From positions 21,404,584-21,468,583 of the forward strand of contig NC_016134.3 in the NCBI RefSeq assembly GCF_000005505.3: a DNA stretch of 64,000 bases, in the 5' to 3' direction. Each line of letters opens with the position of its first letter. Within the stretch, counting starts at the first letter, position 1. Under the pieces are notes generated by a model. That model worked only from the letters and a program-made list of their open reading frames with translations, ran no database searches and was not told the DNA's origin. Of the stretch, positions 32,012-44,763 are shown piece after piece. Both the position numbers and the translations under genes were made by a program. The stretch is from Brachypodium distachyon. Its lineage: Eukaryota; Streptophyta; Magnoliopsida; Poales; Poaceae.

Positions 32012-34339
32012 GGAAAAAGGAAAGAGATTCTCATAAAAAATTACATCACGGGAAATATAGACACGATTGGAAGGTACATGAAAACACTTGTACCCTTTGT
32101 GTAGGGAGCTATAACCTAGGAAGACGCATTTCGTGGAGCGGAATTCAAGTATGGGAGAAGATGGGGCCAACACGCACAACCAAAAATCTTAAGAAAGGTA
32201 TAATCTGGTGTTTCATTGAGGAGACGCTCAAGCGGAGTTTTCATGGCTAGAACACGAGTAGGAAGACGATTAATTAGAAAACATGCTCTAGAGAAGGCGT
32301 CGCTCCAAAAATGAAACGGAACAGAAGAATGGGCGAGTAAAGTGAGACCAGTCTTGACAATGTGACGGTGTTTGCGTTCAGCAGCCCCATTTTGCTGATG
32401 CGTATGTGGACAGGAGACACGATGAATGATGCCAAGTTTCTGGAAAAACGTGTTCAGGTTACGATACTCCCCTCCCCAATCAGATTGGACATGAAGAATT
32501 TTATGATTTAGGAGGCGTTCAACATGGTTTGAAACTGAACAAAAACATTGAACACGTTGGATTTGCACTTAAGTAAATAAAGCCATGTAAAGCGACTATA
32601 GGCATCAATGAAGCTGACATAATAGTTGTGACCACTAACAGAAGTTTGGGTTGGACCCCACACATCCGAAAATATAAGTTCAAGAGGTGCTTTAACAACG
32701 TGATCAGAAGAAGAAAAGGGCAATTGATGGCTCTTGCCATGTTGACACGCATCACAAACTGCAATATCGTTATTATTACTAGACTCGAGAGGAAGCTCAT
32801 GTCGATGAAGAACATGACGAACTATGGGAGAGGCAGGATGACCAAGACGAGCATGCCATTGAGACGGCGAGACGCGAACACCACTGAAGACTTGCGAAGT
32901 GGGCACATCAAGGGCGTAAAGGCCATGGTGGTAGCGACCTCTAAGGAGTATGTCCCTCGTGACTCGATCCTTAACAAACAAATCAAGAGGGTGAAATTCA
33001 ACAAATACGTTATTATCACGAGTAAGTCGAGGAACGGATAAAAGATTGTGAGTAACAGAGTGAACACGAAGAATATTGCGAAGTTGAAGACTTTTAGGAG
33101 TATGAGTGGGAAGAGATGCATGACCAATATGCGAGATGTGCATACCTGCACCATTGGAGGTGTGAACTTTGTCGTTGCCGCGGTACGTGTCGAGCACAGT
33201 GAGTTTGTCAAGCTCACTGGTGACATGATCCGTCGCGCCGGTGTCCATGTACCAGCTGGCATCGACTGGATACGCTCATTAGGACGTCCGTCATTGCCGA
33301 TGCCGAGGAAGTCGCGCTTGAACCGCTTGTAGCACGGTGATGTGAGATGCCCCGGTATGCCGCAAAGCTGACACACAGGACAGTGTCGGTGGTGTTGCGG
33401 TTGGAGTTCACCGTCGGCGTGATCTGCTGCTGCGGTGGCGGAGTAGATAGCAAAGGCTTCCCACCACCCGCGCCAATAGCGGGGCGTGCAGGTGCACGGG
33501 AGCCTCTCCGGTAAGCAGCGTTCGCCGACGGCGTGGCGGAGTAGATGTCAGCAGAGCGGCGAGCCTCGATGCGTTGCTCGGTGCTGAGAAGACGAGCGTA
33601 CAAGTCACGAGGCGGCATGGGAAGATCCCTGCCATTGACCACCTCGACGAGGGAGTCATAGTCACCGTCGAGGCCGTTGAGGACATAGGAGGTGAATTCC
33701 TCGTGACGGAGAGGCTGACCAATGGAGCTCAAGGTGTCAGCCAAGGTCTTAACCTGCTGGAAGAAAACGCTGGCGGGAAGATCGCGCTTCTTGAGTTCAC
33801 CGAGTTGACGGCGAATCTGCATGGAGCGAGCCGTCGACTGGGATGCGGAACTTGTCTGCAGGGTGGACCAGGCATCGCGGGAGGTCATGGCGAAGAGGAC
33901 CATGCCAACACACCTTTGGAGAGAGAGGACTGGATCGCGGAGAGAATCGCTTGGTCCTGTTGGATCCAGGCCCGGTGTGCCGCAGCGTTGACGAGGATCG
34001 GCGGGCACGGAAGGGAGCCATCGACGAAGCCCACGAGGGAGTGGCTGCGAAGAAGCGGCAGAACCTGTGCACGCGGTAATTCTCCGGCGTCAGCTTGATG
34101 GAGAGAAGATGCGCGAAGTGAAACGGCGCGGGCGGCAAGGCATCGGCGGGGAGCGAGCCGAGGAGGTCGGGGACGGAGGCGGCAGTGGTCCCTCGGATCG
34201 ATCTGTGCCGCCCGCCGTCCTGTTCTTGGGCGTCTCCCCCCGCCTCGATTTCACCAGGCGCCGCTCTTTTTACAGGCAAGAGGCTGGCTCGGGTGAATGC
34301 CTTGGAAAGAAGTTGGCGTTGGCGATGGCCTGATCTCAC
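32012..34339 (-). pseudogene. Truncated Ty1/copia gag-protease-integrase
   Basis: From right to left on -: gag start near 34339-34100 (FAHLLSIKLTPENYRV), gag core (VLFAMTSRDAWSTLQTS, QIRRQLGELKKRDLP), zinc knuckle CQLCGIPGHLTSPC (33370), protease site MDTGATDHVTSEL (33248), the HARLGHP pre-integrase motif, and integrase with the catalytic acids in IFSDVWGP, QSDWGGEY and QQNGAAERKH. It then reaches CVFLGYSSLHKGYKCF and stops at 32012, where TRIM LTR sequence begins. Reverse transcriptase and RNase H are missing. Frameshifts near 34010, 33240 and 32540 break the polyprotein. No LTR was identified on its right side. Confidence 0.8.
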
Positions 34340-36316
34340 GGGCCGCTCCTTTCTTCTCGCGTCGTCTGTCTTGTTGATTATCCGAAGCCTCTCCCATGCG
34401 AGGAGCTGCCCAGCTACACGTCCTTATCTCCGTTGGCTGGATAAACATTGCATTAACAAAGCAAATTAAATATTATTGGCGGATAACGATCGAGCCATCC
34501 GGCGGTCCGGCCAGGCATAGCTTCGTCCGTCGCGTGGGCTTTATCAGATCAACCGCACGTACTACTGCTTGCTAAGCCAAAAGAATCAACATAAACAAGG
34601 TAGTTAATTAATAGAAAGAAAACAGGCCCATGCATATGTTGGTGCATGCTCGATGGGCTTTAGCAAATAAATAAACAAAGGATAACCTGTCAATTAATTA
34701 GCCCAAGCACACAGGTGCTAATTGGCCATTTTGGGCTTGAACGTGGATATCAGTCAAGCTCCATGATGATTATTTCAAGCACGTGACATGCACTGTTTTT
34801 CTTGTCTTTATATTATTTTGCACCAAATTTTGGTACAGAATATCGTCGAACACACTGTAATAATTTTAGGCACGACACGTATATCTAAGACTTCCAATTT
34901 TGTCCACTTCCCATATGTTCATGTGTGTTTAGCTCTTTGCACTTTGAACCTGTATTGATAATTCTTGTTTGAGGCGGCCTGTTCTTTGTTAGAAACTTCA
35001 TTTGATTCAAAATACAATAATTCACACTTTACTGGAGTTACAGGGCAATGGTTATTTTTACATGCAAATTATTTGGTGTTGTAACCGGAACGTTTTGGTT
35101 AGTTTAGTACTTGCAAATATATGCTTTTTTTTGTATGACAGGTTAATCACTCCATTGTAATTCCATAGGCATGAATTCATCATGGAAAAGTAATGATAAA
35201 TGGTTACAAAGGATAAGTTTTTTCTCTCTCTCATATTGTAAAGATTTTAAGCATATCTAGCTTCAGTTACAAGTTCTAAAATGAAATGGTTTGCTTGTTT
35301 TATTTTTGTGTGTGCAAACTCCATTTTTCATGTCTGAAATTCAGGGCACTGTACAACCTCAAAAGCAATGTCTACCTAACCAAAGTTTAATAATTGATCC
35401 AAGTAACCTAAATAACACTAGGTAACGAAGATGAGATGCAATGCAATGGATCTTTATAACTCACATGACTCGAAGAAACTCCAACAACATAAGGCAGCTT
35501 TCAACACACTGTCATGCTACGACCCAAATAATAATTGCATGTGTCTGATATCGTTGAACCATTACATCTATTTAAGTGGGGCGTCGTATCATATGCATCT
35601 GTGTGGCGTGTTTTTGCAAAACTTACAGCCTCGTTACTAAGTTGAAAGCAGTACGCGGCGTTGTGTTGCAAATTTACCATGTTAAGTATATCTGCCGTGA
35701 GACGTAGAATGGCCGGTGGAAATGCTTTGGATGCACGGATGCACGGACTCATGCGGATGCACAGGATACGACCTATTTAAGTGGCTCGATGAAAAAAAAA
35801 CATTAAGAAAAATCAATTAGAAGAAAGCAATTTAAGAAACATGAAATTCAAAAGGCATGTTTTTAGATTCTTAACGGACGGAGGGAGTATTTTTGAAAAC
35901 TCCTAGCCAGATAGTCAGATGAGATCGCTAGCGTGTGGCGGCTCCAAGTCCAATGCCGGAGATTTAGGTGAAGGGAGTGTGCGCGGGGGAGGGCTCCGCT
36001 TAATTGGATGGACAAGTGACTCTCGTGTGACCTCATTTGGACCGTGTTTTTTCCTCTCAGAAGTGTTACCGTCAACTAGGCGTGCCCTGTTGCTAGAGAT
36101 CACTCCCACCGCAGGTTATAATTGGCCGATGCAACAATGCATTGTCCTAAACGAGCAGATTACTTTCACGGATGCCAAAGAAAGCGCGGAGGCTTGCAAG
36201 AGGGCAGGGAGGGACACCTCAAACCCAACAAAGCATGGCCCACGTTTCGTACGCTGCGCCCCATTTGGTAGTTTGCTCTCGCAATCGCCTCGCCGTACGC
36301 ACCTCCACAACGCGGA
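34340..36316. other. Intergenic region and CBS-gene upstream DNA
   Basis: 34340-35870 is AT-rich with only short chance ORFs. A lone Stowaway-type right end (GGACGGAGGGAGTA) lies at about 35876-35889 without a convincing left partner. From about 35920 the base composition rises towards the CBS-gene start; no clear TATA box was chosen. Confidence 0.35.
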
Positions 36317-39300
36317 ATGGCTGGCCGGCTGTCGCCGCCACGGCGGACGATGTCGATGGGAAGCGGCTCCCTGGGGCGGCGCACGGCCCCCGGCGTCGAC
36401 AGCCCCAAGCCCGGCCTCTCTCGTTCCATGTACATATCCATCAATTCTTCAGCTTCGAGTTCTTCCAATTCCAGATGATGTATCATTTGCATTCCGGCCG
36501 GTTATGCATCAGGACCATGGGGAAGGAGCGCACGGTAAAGCGGCTGCGGCTGTCCAAGGCGCTGACGGTGCCCGAGAGCACCACCGTGCTGGAGGCGTGC
36601 CGGCGGATGGCTGCTCGCAGGGTCGACGCCGCGCTGCTCACCGACTCCAACGCCTTGCTCTGCGGCATCCTCACCGACAAGGACATTGCTACGAGGGTGA
36701 TCGCCCGGGAGCTGAAGATTGACGAGACGCCGGTGTGGAAGGTCATGACGAGGCATCCTGTGTTCGTCATCTCCGACACGCTTGCGGTCGAGGCGCTCCA
36801 GAAGATGGTCCAAGGTCCAGCTAACACCAGGCTTAATTTCTGTCAAATGCTTAACTGAGATTGGCAGCGGTTCATGTAATTTCAGGGAAATTCAGGCACC
36901 TGCCGGTGGTGGAGAATGGCGAGGTGATCGCCATGCTCGATATCGCCAAGTGCCTCTACGACGCCATCGCCAGGATGGAGAGGGCGTCCGAGAAGGGGAA
37001 GGCGGCCATCGCCAACGCGGTCGATGGCGTCGACAAGTATCATTGGGCCGGCAACAATCCTAGTAACCAATCCATTTCATGATGTCAACTACACACTGAT
37101 TCTTCCTTCAAAAAACTACATACTGATTCCAATCAAATTAAACCGTTCCGAGGTCCGACGAAATAGCACAAAATTTAGTATGCTTGCCCTTTAATATAAT
37201 TTCGATCTGCAGGTAACTCGAACTCGCTGATAGAGGCCTTCAAAGAGCAGATCTTCAGGCCGTCCTTGTCAACAATTATCACCGCAGACTCAACGTTGGT
37301 TCATGCATGGCTCTGACCTTTATGCTAGTACGTTTACATACATAAAACAATGTGCTATTTATGTGCCGACTTGTCGATCCATGATCGCATCAACAGGATT
37401 GTCATAGCATCGCCTGGCGATTCGGTGCTCGCGGCGACAAAGAAGATGCTGGAGGCACATTCCTGCTCGGCAGTCGTGGCCGTTGGCAATAAAGTTCAGG
37501 GTATCCTAACGTAGGTGACGTTACTCTATAAAATGCTGCCATTTCCCTCGTGTCAGCGTGATTATTTCCTAACCTTTTGTGTTGGCAAAATTAACAATTG
37601 ATTGGCAGTTCGAGGGACATCTTGATGCGCATGATCGCCAAGAATCTCCCCGCAGACTCGACCCCAGTTGACAAGGTTGGGATTAGTTTTCTGTTTGCGT
37701 TACTCAGTTTCAGTTTTTGCATCGATTGATAAAGAGGTAGGAGCTATCCCTCTTTTCGGAAAAAAAAAGAGAGTTTCAATTCGTGCACCAAACAGTAACC
37801 ACCATCCAACTGCCTTCCACAGTTTTGACTGTATGTGAGTGTGATGGAGGAAGCTAAAATATGACTCAACAGGTCATGACTCTGGATCCTGATTGCGCAA
37901 CAGTTGACACGCCAATACTTGATGCCCTCCGGACAATGCAAGAGCGCAAGTTCTTGCATCTTCCCGTGATGGACAGAGGTGTGCACAGCAGAGTAGAAAG
38001 AAAACTGGAGGGGATGACCAGATATGGTATCACCATTTTGTCGTCTCTTTTTCCTTTCTGTCTCACCGTCTATTTTCTGACAGATGGTTCCATCGTCTGC
38101 ATTGTCGACGTGATTGACATCACACATGCCGCGATCTCAATCGTATGTTGGCAAATCCTCCATTTCTTTTGTACTCCCTCCGATTCTAAATTGTTGTCGA
38201 AATATTACATGTATCTAGACGCTTTTTAAGAATAGATACATCCATATTTGGGTAAATTTGATTCAAGAATTTAGTATCAGATGGAGTACTTCCTTGTTCT
38301 GTGACTTCTGTCAAGTGTCAATTGTAGCTCAAGACAGAAAAGGTTCAGATCCCACGAGAGTTCTCCTACTAGTTGCAAAATGCTATGTGCAGGTTGAGAG
38401 CAGTGGAGGTGGGGTCAGCAATGACGACGCCGCGATCTCCATGATCCAGAGGTTCTGGGACTCCGCAATGGCGTTGGAACCGCTGGACGACGAGACCGAC
38501 TCCCAGTCTCAGATGAGGTTATATTTACGAAGTTGCATGACCACTTGCTTGTGTTTGCAACGAGCATATAACCTTTCTATTCTTTCACTTGCTCTTTTAA
38601 ACCAATCAGCGAGGCGTCGCGGTCCCAGATCATGTCCGAAGTAAACCATGAAGCAGCTGGTGCTGAGCCCCCATACCCTGCTTTGTTCTCGTTCAAGCTC
38701 CAAGACAGGCGAGGGTGGATGCACCGGTTTAGCTGTGGTAGTGCTACTGACCATGCCGTTTTCAGTACAGTACAGTAGTTTCCGGTGAGTAATTTCAGCT
38801 GCACTGTAGCTCGTCCGGCAAACTGAAGCCTTTCCCTGCAGAGGTGCAGAGCTTGACGCCGCTGGTGACCTCCATCCTCCAAAGGCTCGGCGCCGACATT
38901 GATCACGACCGCCTGCCTCAAATTTTGGTTAGTTGATGGCATGGATAGGATAGAAATACCCAAGATGGAAAAATTGGATAAAGTTGATCTTCAAAGGAAA
39001 AATAATTGGTCTCTCTTGCAGTATGAAGACGAAGACCAGGATAAGGTGGTGCTGGCATCAGACGACGACCTAATTGCAGCGGTGGACCACGCGAGGCTGG
39101 CCGGATGGAAGGCATGACCACTCATTTTTCATTTTACTGGTTGACGCAATTAATAAGTTTTTGTGAATAGTATTGCACAAGTTTGATACTTTGATTTGCA
39201 GGGTTTGAGGCTGTTCTTGGATTATTCCGGTACCACGGGCCGTAGGAGAAGTCTCGCTACTAGCGGCGGAGCGACGATGGCCCTAGCGAACAGGGACGCC

Positions 39301-39387
39301 TGGGCGGCTGCTTATAGCGGGGTGGCTGCTGGCGCTGCCCTAGTCACTGGGCTGGGGGTAATGGCCTATCTGCGAAGATCCAGCTAG
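36317..39387 (+). CDS. CBSCBSPB: CBS-CBS-PB1 domain protein with C-terminal membrane anchor
   Basis: Thirteen exons join in frame to 544 aa plus stop: 36317-36429, 36513-36814, 36886-37062, 37213-37294, 37397-37510, 37609-37675, 37873-37978, 38084-38142, 38393-38517, 38610-38737, 38842-38927, 39022-39111, 39202-39387. After a Ser/Arg-rich N-terminus come four CBS motifs in two pairs (ERTVKRLRLSKALTVPES..., KFRHLPVVENGEVIAML, GILTSRDILMR, KFLHLPVMDR). A PB1 domain follows (FKLQDRRGWMHRFSCG, then YEDEDQDKVVLASDDDL), and finally a hydrophobic end AAGAALVTGLGVMAYLRRSS. Order and length match plant CBSCBSPB proteins (about 540 aa). CBS pairs usually sense adenosyl nucleotides and PB1 mediates protein pairing; the exact role is unknown. 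Exon 1 is inferred from splice phase. Intron 12 needs a GC donor. Confidence 0.9.
38174..38286. mobile_element. Stowaway MITE in an intron of the CBS gene
   Basis: Starts CTCCCTCCGATTCTAAATT and ends ...AGTATCAGATGGAG, with TA on both sides (38172-38173 and 38287-38288). The 113-bp element has the inner pair ATGTATCTAGACG / AATAGATACATCCATA common in this Triticeae family. It sits in the intron between exons 8 and 9 and leaves the splice sites intact. Confidence 0.8.
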
Positions 39388-41440
39388 CGCAGTAGCTTGT
39401 AAACCCACGTCTGAAATCATTTCGTAGAAAAATTCTATTTGCACAGTCAAGTTTTAAGTTTTAAAGTGATCTTTCACGGGCACCAACTTGACTGGGGCTG
39501 GAAAAATTAGAGCAATGAAGGAAACTCTATGTCAGAGGCGGTTGAGCTCAGCACAAACATACCCACTGCTGCATATGACACTCTACTACTGACGGGTATT
39601 AAACCCTCACCTGTGACGTATGAGGATACGGATGAATTATCCTCAGTAGTGGTGACTTTTTCATCATTGACGGATAAATTACCCTCAGGAATGACTGACA
39701 GGTCTTCGTCGCTACCTATAAGCGATGGTACTATCAAAATTCCAATGATGGTTGTTGTGTTTACTCATCAGTGGTGGCATTGTCATCACTGAAGTTTTTA
39801 CCCAAGAATGATGACTTTGAATGATTTTTAGGAGAAGAATCCATATTGCTAGAAATGCAATTCATCCAATTATTCAACGCTCGTCAAATTCATTCAACGA
39901 ACAAAAAAGATTCTGAAGACACAACTTGCAACAGTCCCTAATTTTATTTTAACAAGCTAAAACCCCAAAATAGCTCATATGAGCCATTGAAGAAATGCTA
40001 ATTGACAAGATACAAAATTATCACAACCTAATCGGTTAGATTGATCTACTTTTTTCCCCTAAAAAAATCGGTTTGAGGTGCACTGAATTTTTCTCCAATA
40101 AGCGCAGAACAAGATCCAGCTATATACAAGCGCGCTGAAGCATGTGACAACGTTCTATTGAGCTGACTTATATGCCGTGATAACTACATCAAATACTTCA
40201 TTCTTGAGGTGTTTGCCGAGCTGCATAGGTAATGCACCTTCCGTTTTCAAACCCAAGATATATTAAATATGTAATCAAACTTACGTTCTCCTCGATGAAC
40301 CAGTTTCCGCAAGCATGGAGCGGGCGCTTACTGTCACAAAACTGACTACCGCACCATCGATTATCCTAAGTCACGGAATCGGATTACCGTACGCTGAATT
40401 ATCCTAAGTTAACGACAAATGCAAAATTGATCCTAAGATAATACATACTAATTACGTATTCCGGAACCTGGATATGCTCGCTTGCTTTTATAGGATCAAG
40501 CAAGAATGTACACATATCCAGTTGAATACCACGTCACAAACAAACATAATATGACAAGTTCAAATGCTTAAGTAGTTATTATAACACACTCAGTGGCTTC
40601 CCTGCATAATGATGAATACAATTTTAAGTGCGGGAGAAAGATGGATCCAAATTGCCATTAGATGGCTCAAGAGAAACATAATGGCAATCATGAAAACACG
40701 CACAAAACTTATAACCGACGTGGATAAAACAACTAGGTGATGGCCGGCTCAACGAGGCTTCTTGGCCACTCGGTGATAAGCACGAACTCGGTATCCCCGT
40801 TGTACAAATTGGTTTCCGTTTCAGAGCCAAATGCTAAAGTTTGTGGACTTGGCTTCACGGATGGGAAACAAAGATGCTCCACTCATGACACTAACTGGGT
40901 CCGATCAATTCCATAATACCAAGAGTTAGTAATTTGTTCTCCACTCGGAGTTCATGATAAGCCTGTCAGCGGGCCTCAACCAATGTCCGAAGGCCGGATC
41001 TTTGGGTATCACCAAGACTTTAACCAATATTATCTCACCACTAACCTTTCCAGGTATCACCTAAAGTCCATCAAGATTTGTCAGACGCCAACTCAACAAC
41101 CCCCTACGGTCTACTCACAGAGGAGTCAACACCAGCAGTGAGACCATGAAGGACTCGGGGGCTACCGTCGAGGGGATCCCCTTGGGAGTCCCACAAGGGT
41201 GTGATTTGGCCCGCTAGGCCCAGGATGGCCAAAATCTTGGGAGGCCACCCGACTGAGTCACCTTCGAGCCATCATCCGACTGGGCTCCCACTGAGTTACC
41301 ACTCGGCAGGGGCCGTCTCCACAATTACTCGGTAGTCAGATGAAGCATAATAGCTACGCTCATCAAGACACTCATAACGAAGACGCTATAACACGGATGC
41401 TACTACCCATGATAAAACAGTTAAGGCTTAAAGCATAAGC
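39388..41440. other. Intergenic DNA with possible CACTA-like and LTR scraps
   Basis: At 39570-39790 short words such as TGACGGGTATTAAACCCTCA, TGACGGATAAATTACCCTCA and GTCATCACTG recur, resembling CACTA subterminal repeats, but no CACTA terminus was found. At about 41150 the run GGACTCGGGGGCTAC resembles the polypurine tract of the Tat elements, followed by GC-rich non-coding DNA to about 41340, perhaps an LTR remnant. No gene is seen. Confidence 0.3.
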
Positions 41441-41944
41441 CGTTGTTCCACAGCCGGCCTGGGCTGCAGATTCTTGAGAAGCAGTTGGAGATTCTTGGAC
41501 CTGAGAAGCAGCTGGAGATTGTCAGATTGTGCTGGTGCTGGAGGACTGTTTGGCAACCTGCTTCTGAGAACAGCTGGTGGGGCTGTAGCTGGTGCTGAAA
41601 GTCTGAAATGCCCTTGTTTGCTGAATGTAATGATTAAGTACTAATTTAGCACAGTTTATCTGTTTCGATTGATCTAGGTACCATTTGGGATTCGAAAGAA
41701 TAAATAAATAATATTATTTGGGTTGAAGAGCAAAATAATGAACCGCAAAAATGAATTCGAACATACGGTGCAATACACACAAGTGCATATAGATTTTACC
41801 ACAAGTGACTAGTTAAATATAATAACAAATAGTCCAGAATATGAAGTGCTCATACATTACTACGAACCACTAGTAGGAAATATAATAACAAGTAGTCCAA
41901 CATATGAGGTCCAAAATACATACTAGCTCTAGCGTGCAACTTTC

Positions 41945-43219
41945 CTATCGACCTATCAATCCATTAGCAATCCTTTCACGAAGCACATCCATGTTGGCAT
42001 TATGGACTCCTTGATGAAGACCAGGAAGGTCCACTGATGGTGTAGGTTCTATGTTCCTCGGCATATAGTTCTCATCTTGGTCACATTTGTAGGATAGAGC
42101 ACTCTCTCTAATCCAGTTATGAAGTGCCATGCATGCAACTATTATACGTGTTTGCTTCTCAATTGCATAAGAAGGCACATGTAGTAAGATGCGCCATTTC
42201 ATCTTCAACACACCAAAAGAGCGCTCGATGACATTCCGAAGTTGTGAATGAGCATGATTGAAGATTTCTTTTTTACCAGTTGGGTGTCGACCTTCTTCAA
42301 TGCCTCTTCGGAACTCCGGCAAATGGTACTTTTGTCCTTTGTATGGAGCAAGATATCCGGTCTGATTCGGATAACCAGAGTCAACCAAATAGTACCTCCC
42401 TAGAGAAAAACAATGTTAGTGATAAGTAAAGGAGGAAATAATATAGTTTGCAAAATAATAGTGCATAAGCAAACCTGGAGGTGGATGTGGGAAGTTTTTT
42501 AAATAAGTTATCAACGTGTCTTTGAATATCCTTGTGTCATGTGCGGATCCTGGCCATCCCGCAACTATTGAGGTGAACCTCATGTCAAAGTCACACATAG
42601 CCATCACATTCTGTGTGGGATATCCATACCTTCCTACATGGTTGGCAATATCTTCAGCTGGCACGACAACACGTATGTGTGTCCCATCAATTGCGCCTAT
42701 GCAACCATTGAAGTGGGGTGAGAATCTAGAGTCCTGGAGCCTTTCATGCACTGTTGGAAACTGAGGATCTCTTGGTTTGATGATATCTGCTGCTAGTTGG
42801 GTCAAGCAACCCAATACATGTTCGAACTTCCGGTGGATTGTTTCTTTGGACCTCTTGAAGCGGTTCTCAACTTGGGTCACCGATTCAGGACCTCCAACTG
42901 TCCATAGAACCATAGCTAGTGTCTCCATTGAAGACATCTCCCTAGTTGACTCCAATTTGTAGCGTCCCACCAATGTGTTATGTGGTCCATAAAAACAAGC
43001 TGGATACATTCTGAACATTGCATAACAATCTTTTGACATGCTCAGGTTCTCAAAGACCCACTGTTGTCTTGTGCATAAAGGTATTCTCCTCTTTCTCTTC
43101 ATCAGGTATTTGTCATGATGGTTCATAACAAAATATGCAGTCATAAGCATTAACTGATCTTCATTTGCTTGGGAGTCCATATCACTTTCATCATCACTTC
43201 CGCTCTCGCCTGTGCTCAT
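41945..43219 (-). CDS. PIF/Harbinger transposase (HARBI1-like nuclease), apparently intact
   Basis: Two exons on -, 43219-42475 and 42399-41945, join through a 75-bp GT-AG intron to 399 aa plus stop. The N-terminal half has the helix-rich region (VENRFKRSKETIHRKFEHVL). The DDE_Tnp_4 catalytic region shows GAIDGTHI (D178), GSAHDTRIF (D228), VDSGYP (D255) and RNVIERSFGVLK (E307), followed by MALHNWIRE. Length and motifs match active PIF/Harbinger transposases, which cut and paste DNA at TTA/TAA targets with help from a Myb-like partner. No stop or frameshift interrupts it, so it may be a recent copy or still able to act on MITEs. Confidence 0.9.
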
Positions 43220-43549
43220 CTAAAAAAACAGCAATATATGGTTAGTATTATGCTAGAATAATACAAGAATAGTTTCAGCACAGCACAACAATTTCAAAAC
43301 AGCCCACATTAATTTCAGAACAGTTTCAGCAATTTCAGAACAGTTTCAGCACAGTTTCAGAACAGTTCCAGCATGGCACAATAATTTCAGAACACAACAT
43401 AACTGCAAACAATAGATTCAGCACACAAATATCCATGTTTTACACGACCGAGACAAAGGGAAGCTAAATGGAAAGTACACCAGAATAGTTTCGGCTAAAG
43501 GAAATAACACAACAACATGACAAGGATACAAATTCTAATTTCTTTTTCG

Positions 43550-44481
43550 ATCTTCATACATCCTTGTTAGCCAACACAATCTTCCCTCTTTTGTCTTCAT
43601 AGTATTAAAGAAGACACGATTCTCAACTTTGCCAAACAACTTGGTTGCCATGTAGTACTCAGGACTTTCTTCGGATGCCCCACATTCCACCACCTTCTGC
43701 ATTATGCTTTCAATCTCACAGTTAAAGTGGCATTACTAGTAGATGACACCGATGATCGGTCAGAAGTATAATGATCAACCATACGCTTGAATTCTCTCTG
43801 CATGGGGGTCTTTTTCTTATTTGGGCTTCCACCACCACTACTACCCACACGCTTTCCATTCAAACACCCAGACTTCTGACTTGTAGGAGTAACTAGTACC
43901 TCCTCACCTTAATTATCATCTTCAATAATAACTTGCTCATTGCCTGCCCCGGGCATATAAGAACTCTTCCCATCAACATGAGCTCCCGCAAACATAATTT
44001 CAAGTTCATCTATGAAACCTGGAGGTCCTTTACGAAAACCTTCAGCAAGTTTATTGCCCTATGAATAAAAATAGTACAAATTAGCATTGAATCTCATACC
44101 AACAAAGTGTGCACATAATATTAATAACCTTTTAATATAAATAGTACAAATTAGTAACTATATACCTTTATAGTCTCTTGCCACCAGTCCTCGTCGGCGG
44201 TAACAGTTCTTGTAGCTTGGTCCCAACCCAGCCAGTGCATCTACCTCTATAGTACTTCCATGCTGAGTACAAAGCTTTCATGGCATCTCATCTATTTTTG
44301 AATTGTCTTCTAGTGTAGTTTCTTCTGGTTTGTTGGAAAAAATCTCGCTCTAAGTTCTTGTACTCAAAAAAGCCGTTGGTCTATTTCCTTCAAGCGTTTG
44401 TTCAGCGCATATCTCACAGAATGCTTTGGCAGCAATTGCATCCCAATTTGCTTTTGATTGATTTACTTTTTGTTGATCCAT
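43550..44481 (-). pseudogene. Harbinger Myb/SANT-like ORF1, broken
   Basis: On - it starts at 44481 (MDQQKVNQSKANWDAIAAKA) and matches the Myb/SANT-like DNA-binding ORF found next to PIF/Harbinger transposases. A frame change near 44370 shifts the reading to YKNLERDFFQQTRRNYTRRQ, then a TGA interrupts before DAMKALYSAWKYYRGR. Further left the text continues in pieces (KGPPGFIDELEIMF, KKKTPMQREFKRMVDH). The partner protein that targets the transposase to termini is thus not translatable here. Confidence 0.65.
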
Positions 44482-44763
44482 CTATATACATCGACAGCAA
44501 GCATATAATTGTTAATACCTAACAGCAAGAACAGCCCTATCCATGAATGCTCCATCAATACACCACAAAATCCATACATCTATACATCCACACATAATAC
44601 ATGTACAAAAAAATCTTAGGTTCATCCAAACATGCAGCAGAGAGGGCATCCATACATGCAGCCATATAAGAGACAGCGGAGAGGGGGCTCACCTTGGCCA
44701 GATCCACGGGACTGCAGAGGGAGGGGCGGTGGAGGGCAGGGGACTCCGGCAGTGGATAGCGGT

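Noticed and set aside
32628..33332. + strand ORFs of 94-137 codons
   Set aside because: They are antisense shadows of copia protease and integrase.
35760..35890. Stowaway-like MITE end GGACGGAGGGAGTA
   Set aside because: Only one terminus is convincing, so no element was called.
41417..41470. Left inverted repeat of the Harbinger element
   Set aside because: TTAAGGCTTAAAGC shares only a few bases with the right end TTAAGACCCAG, too little to claim a TIR.
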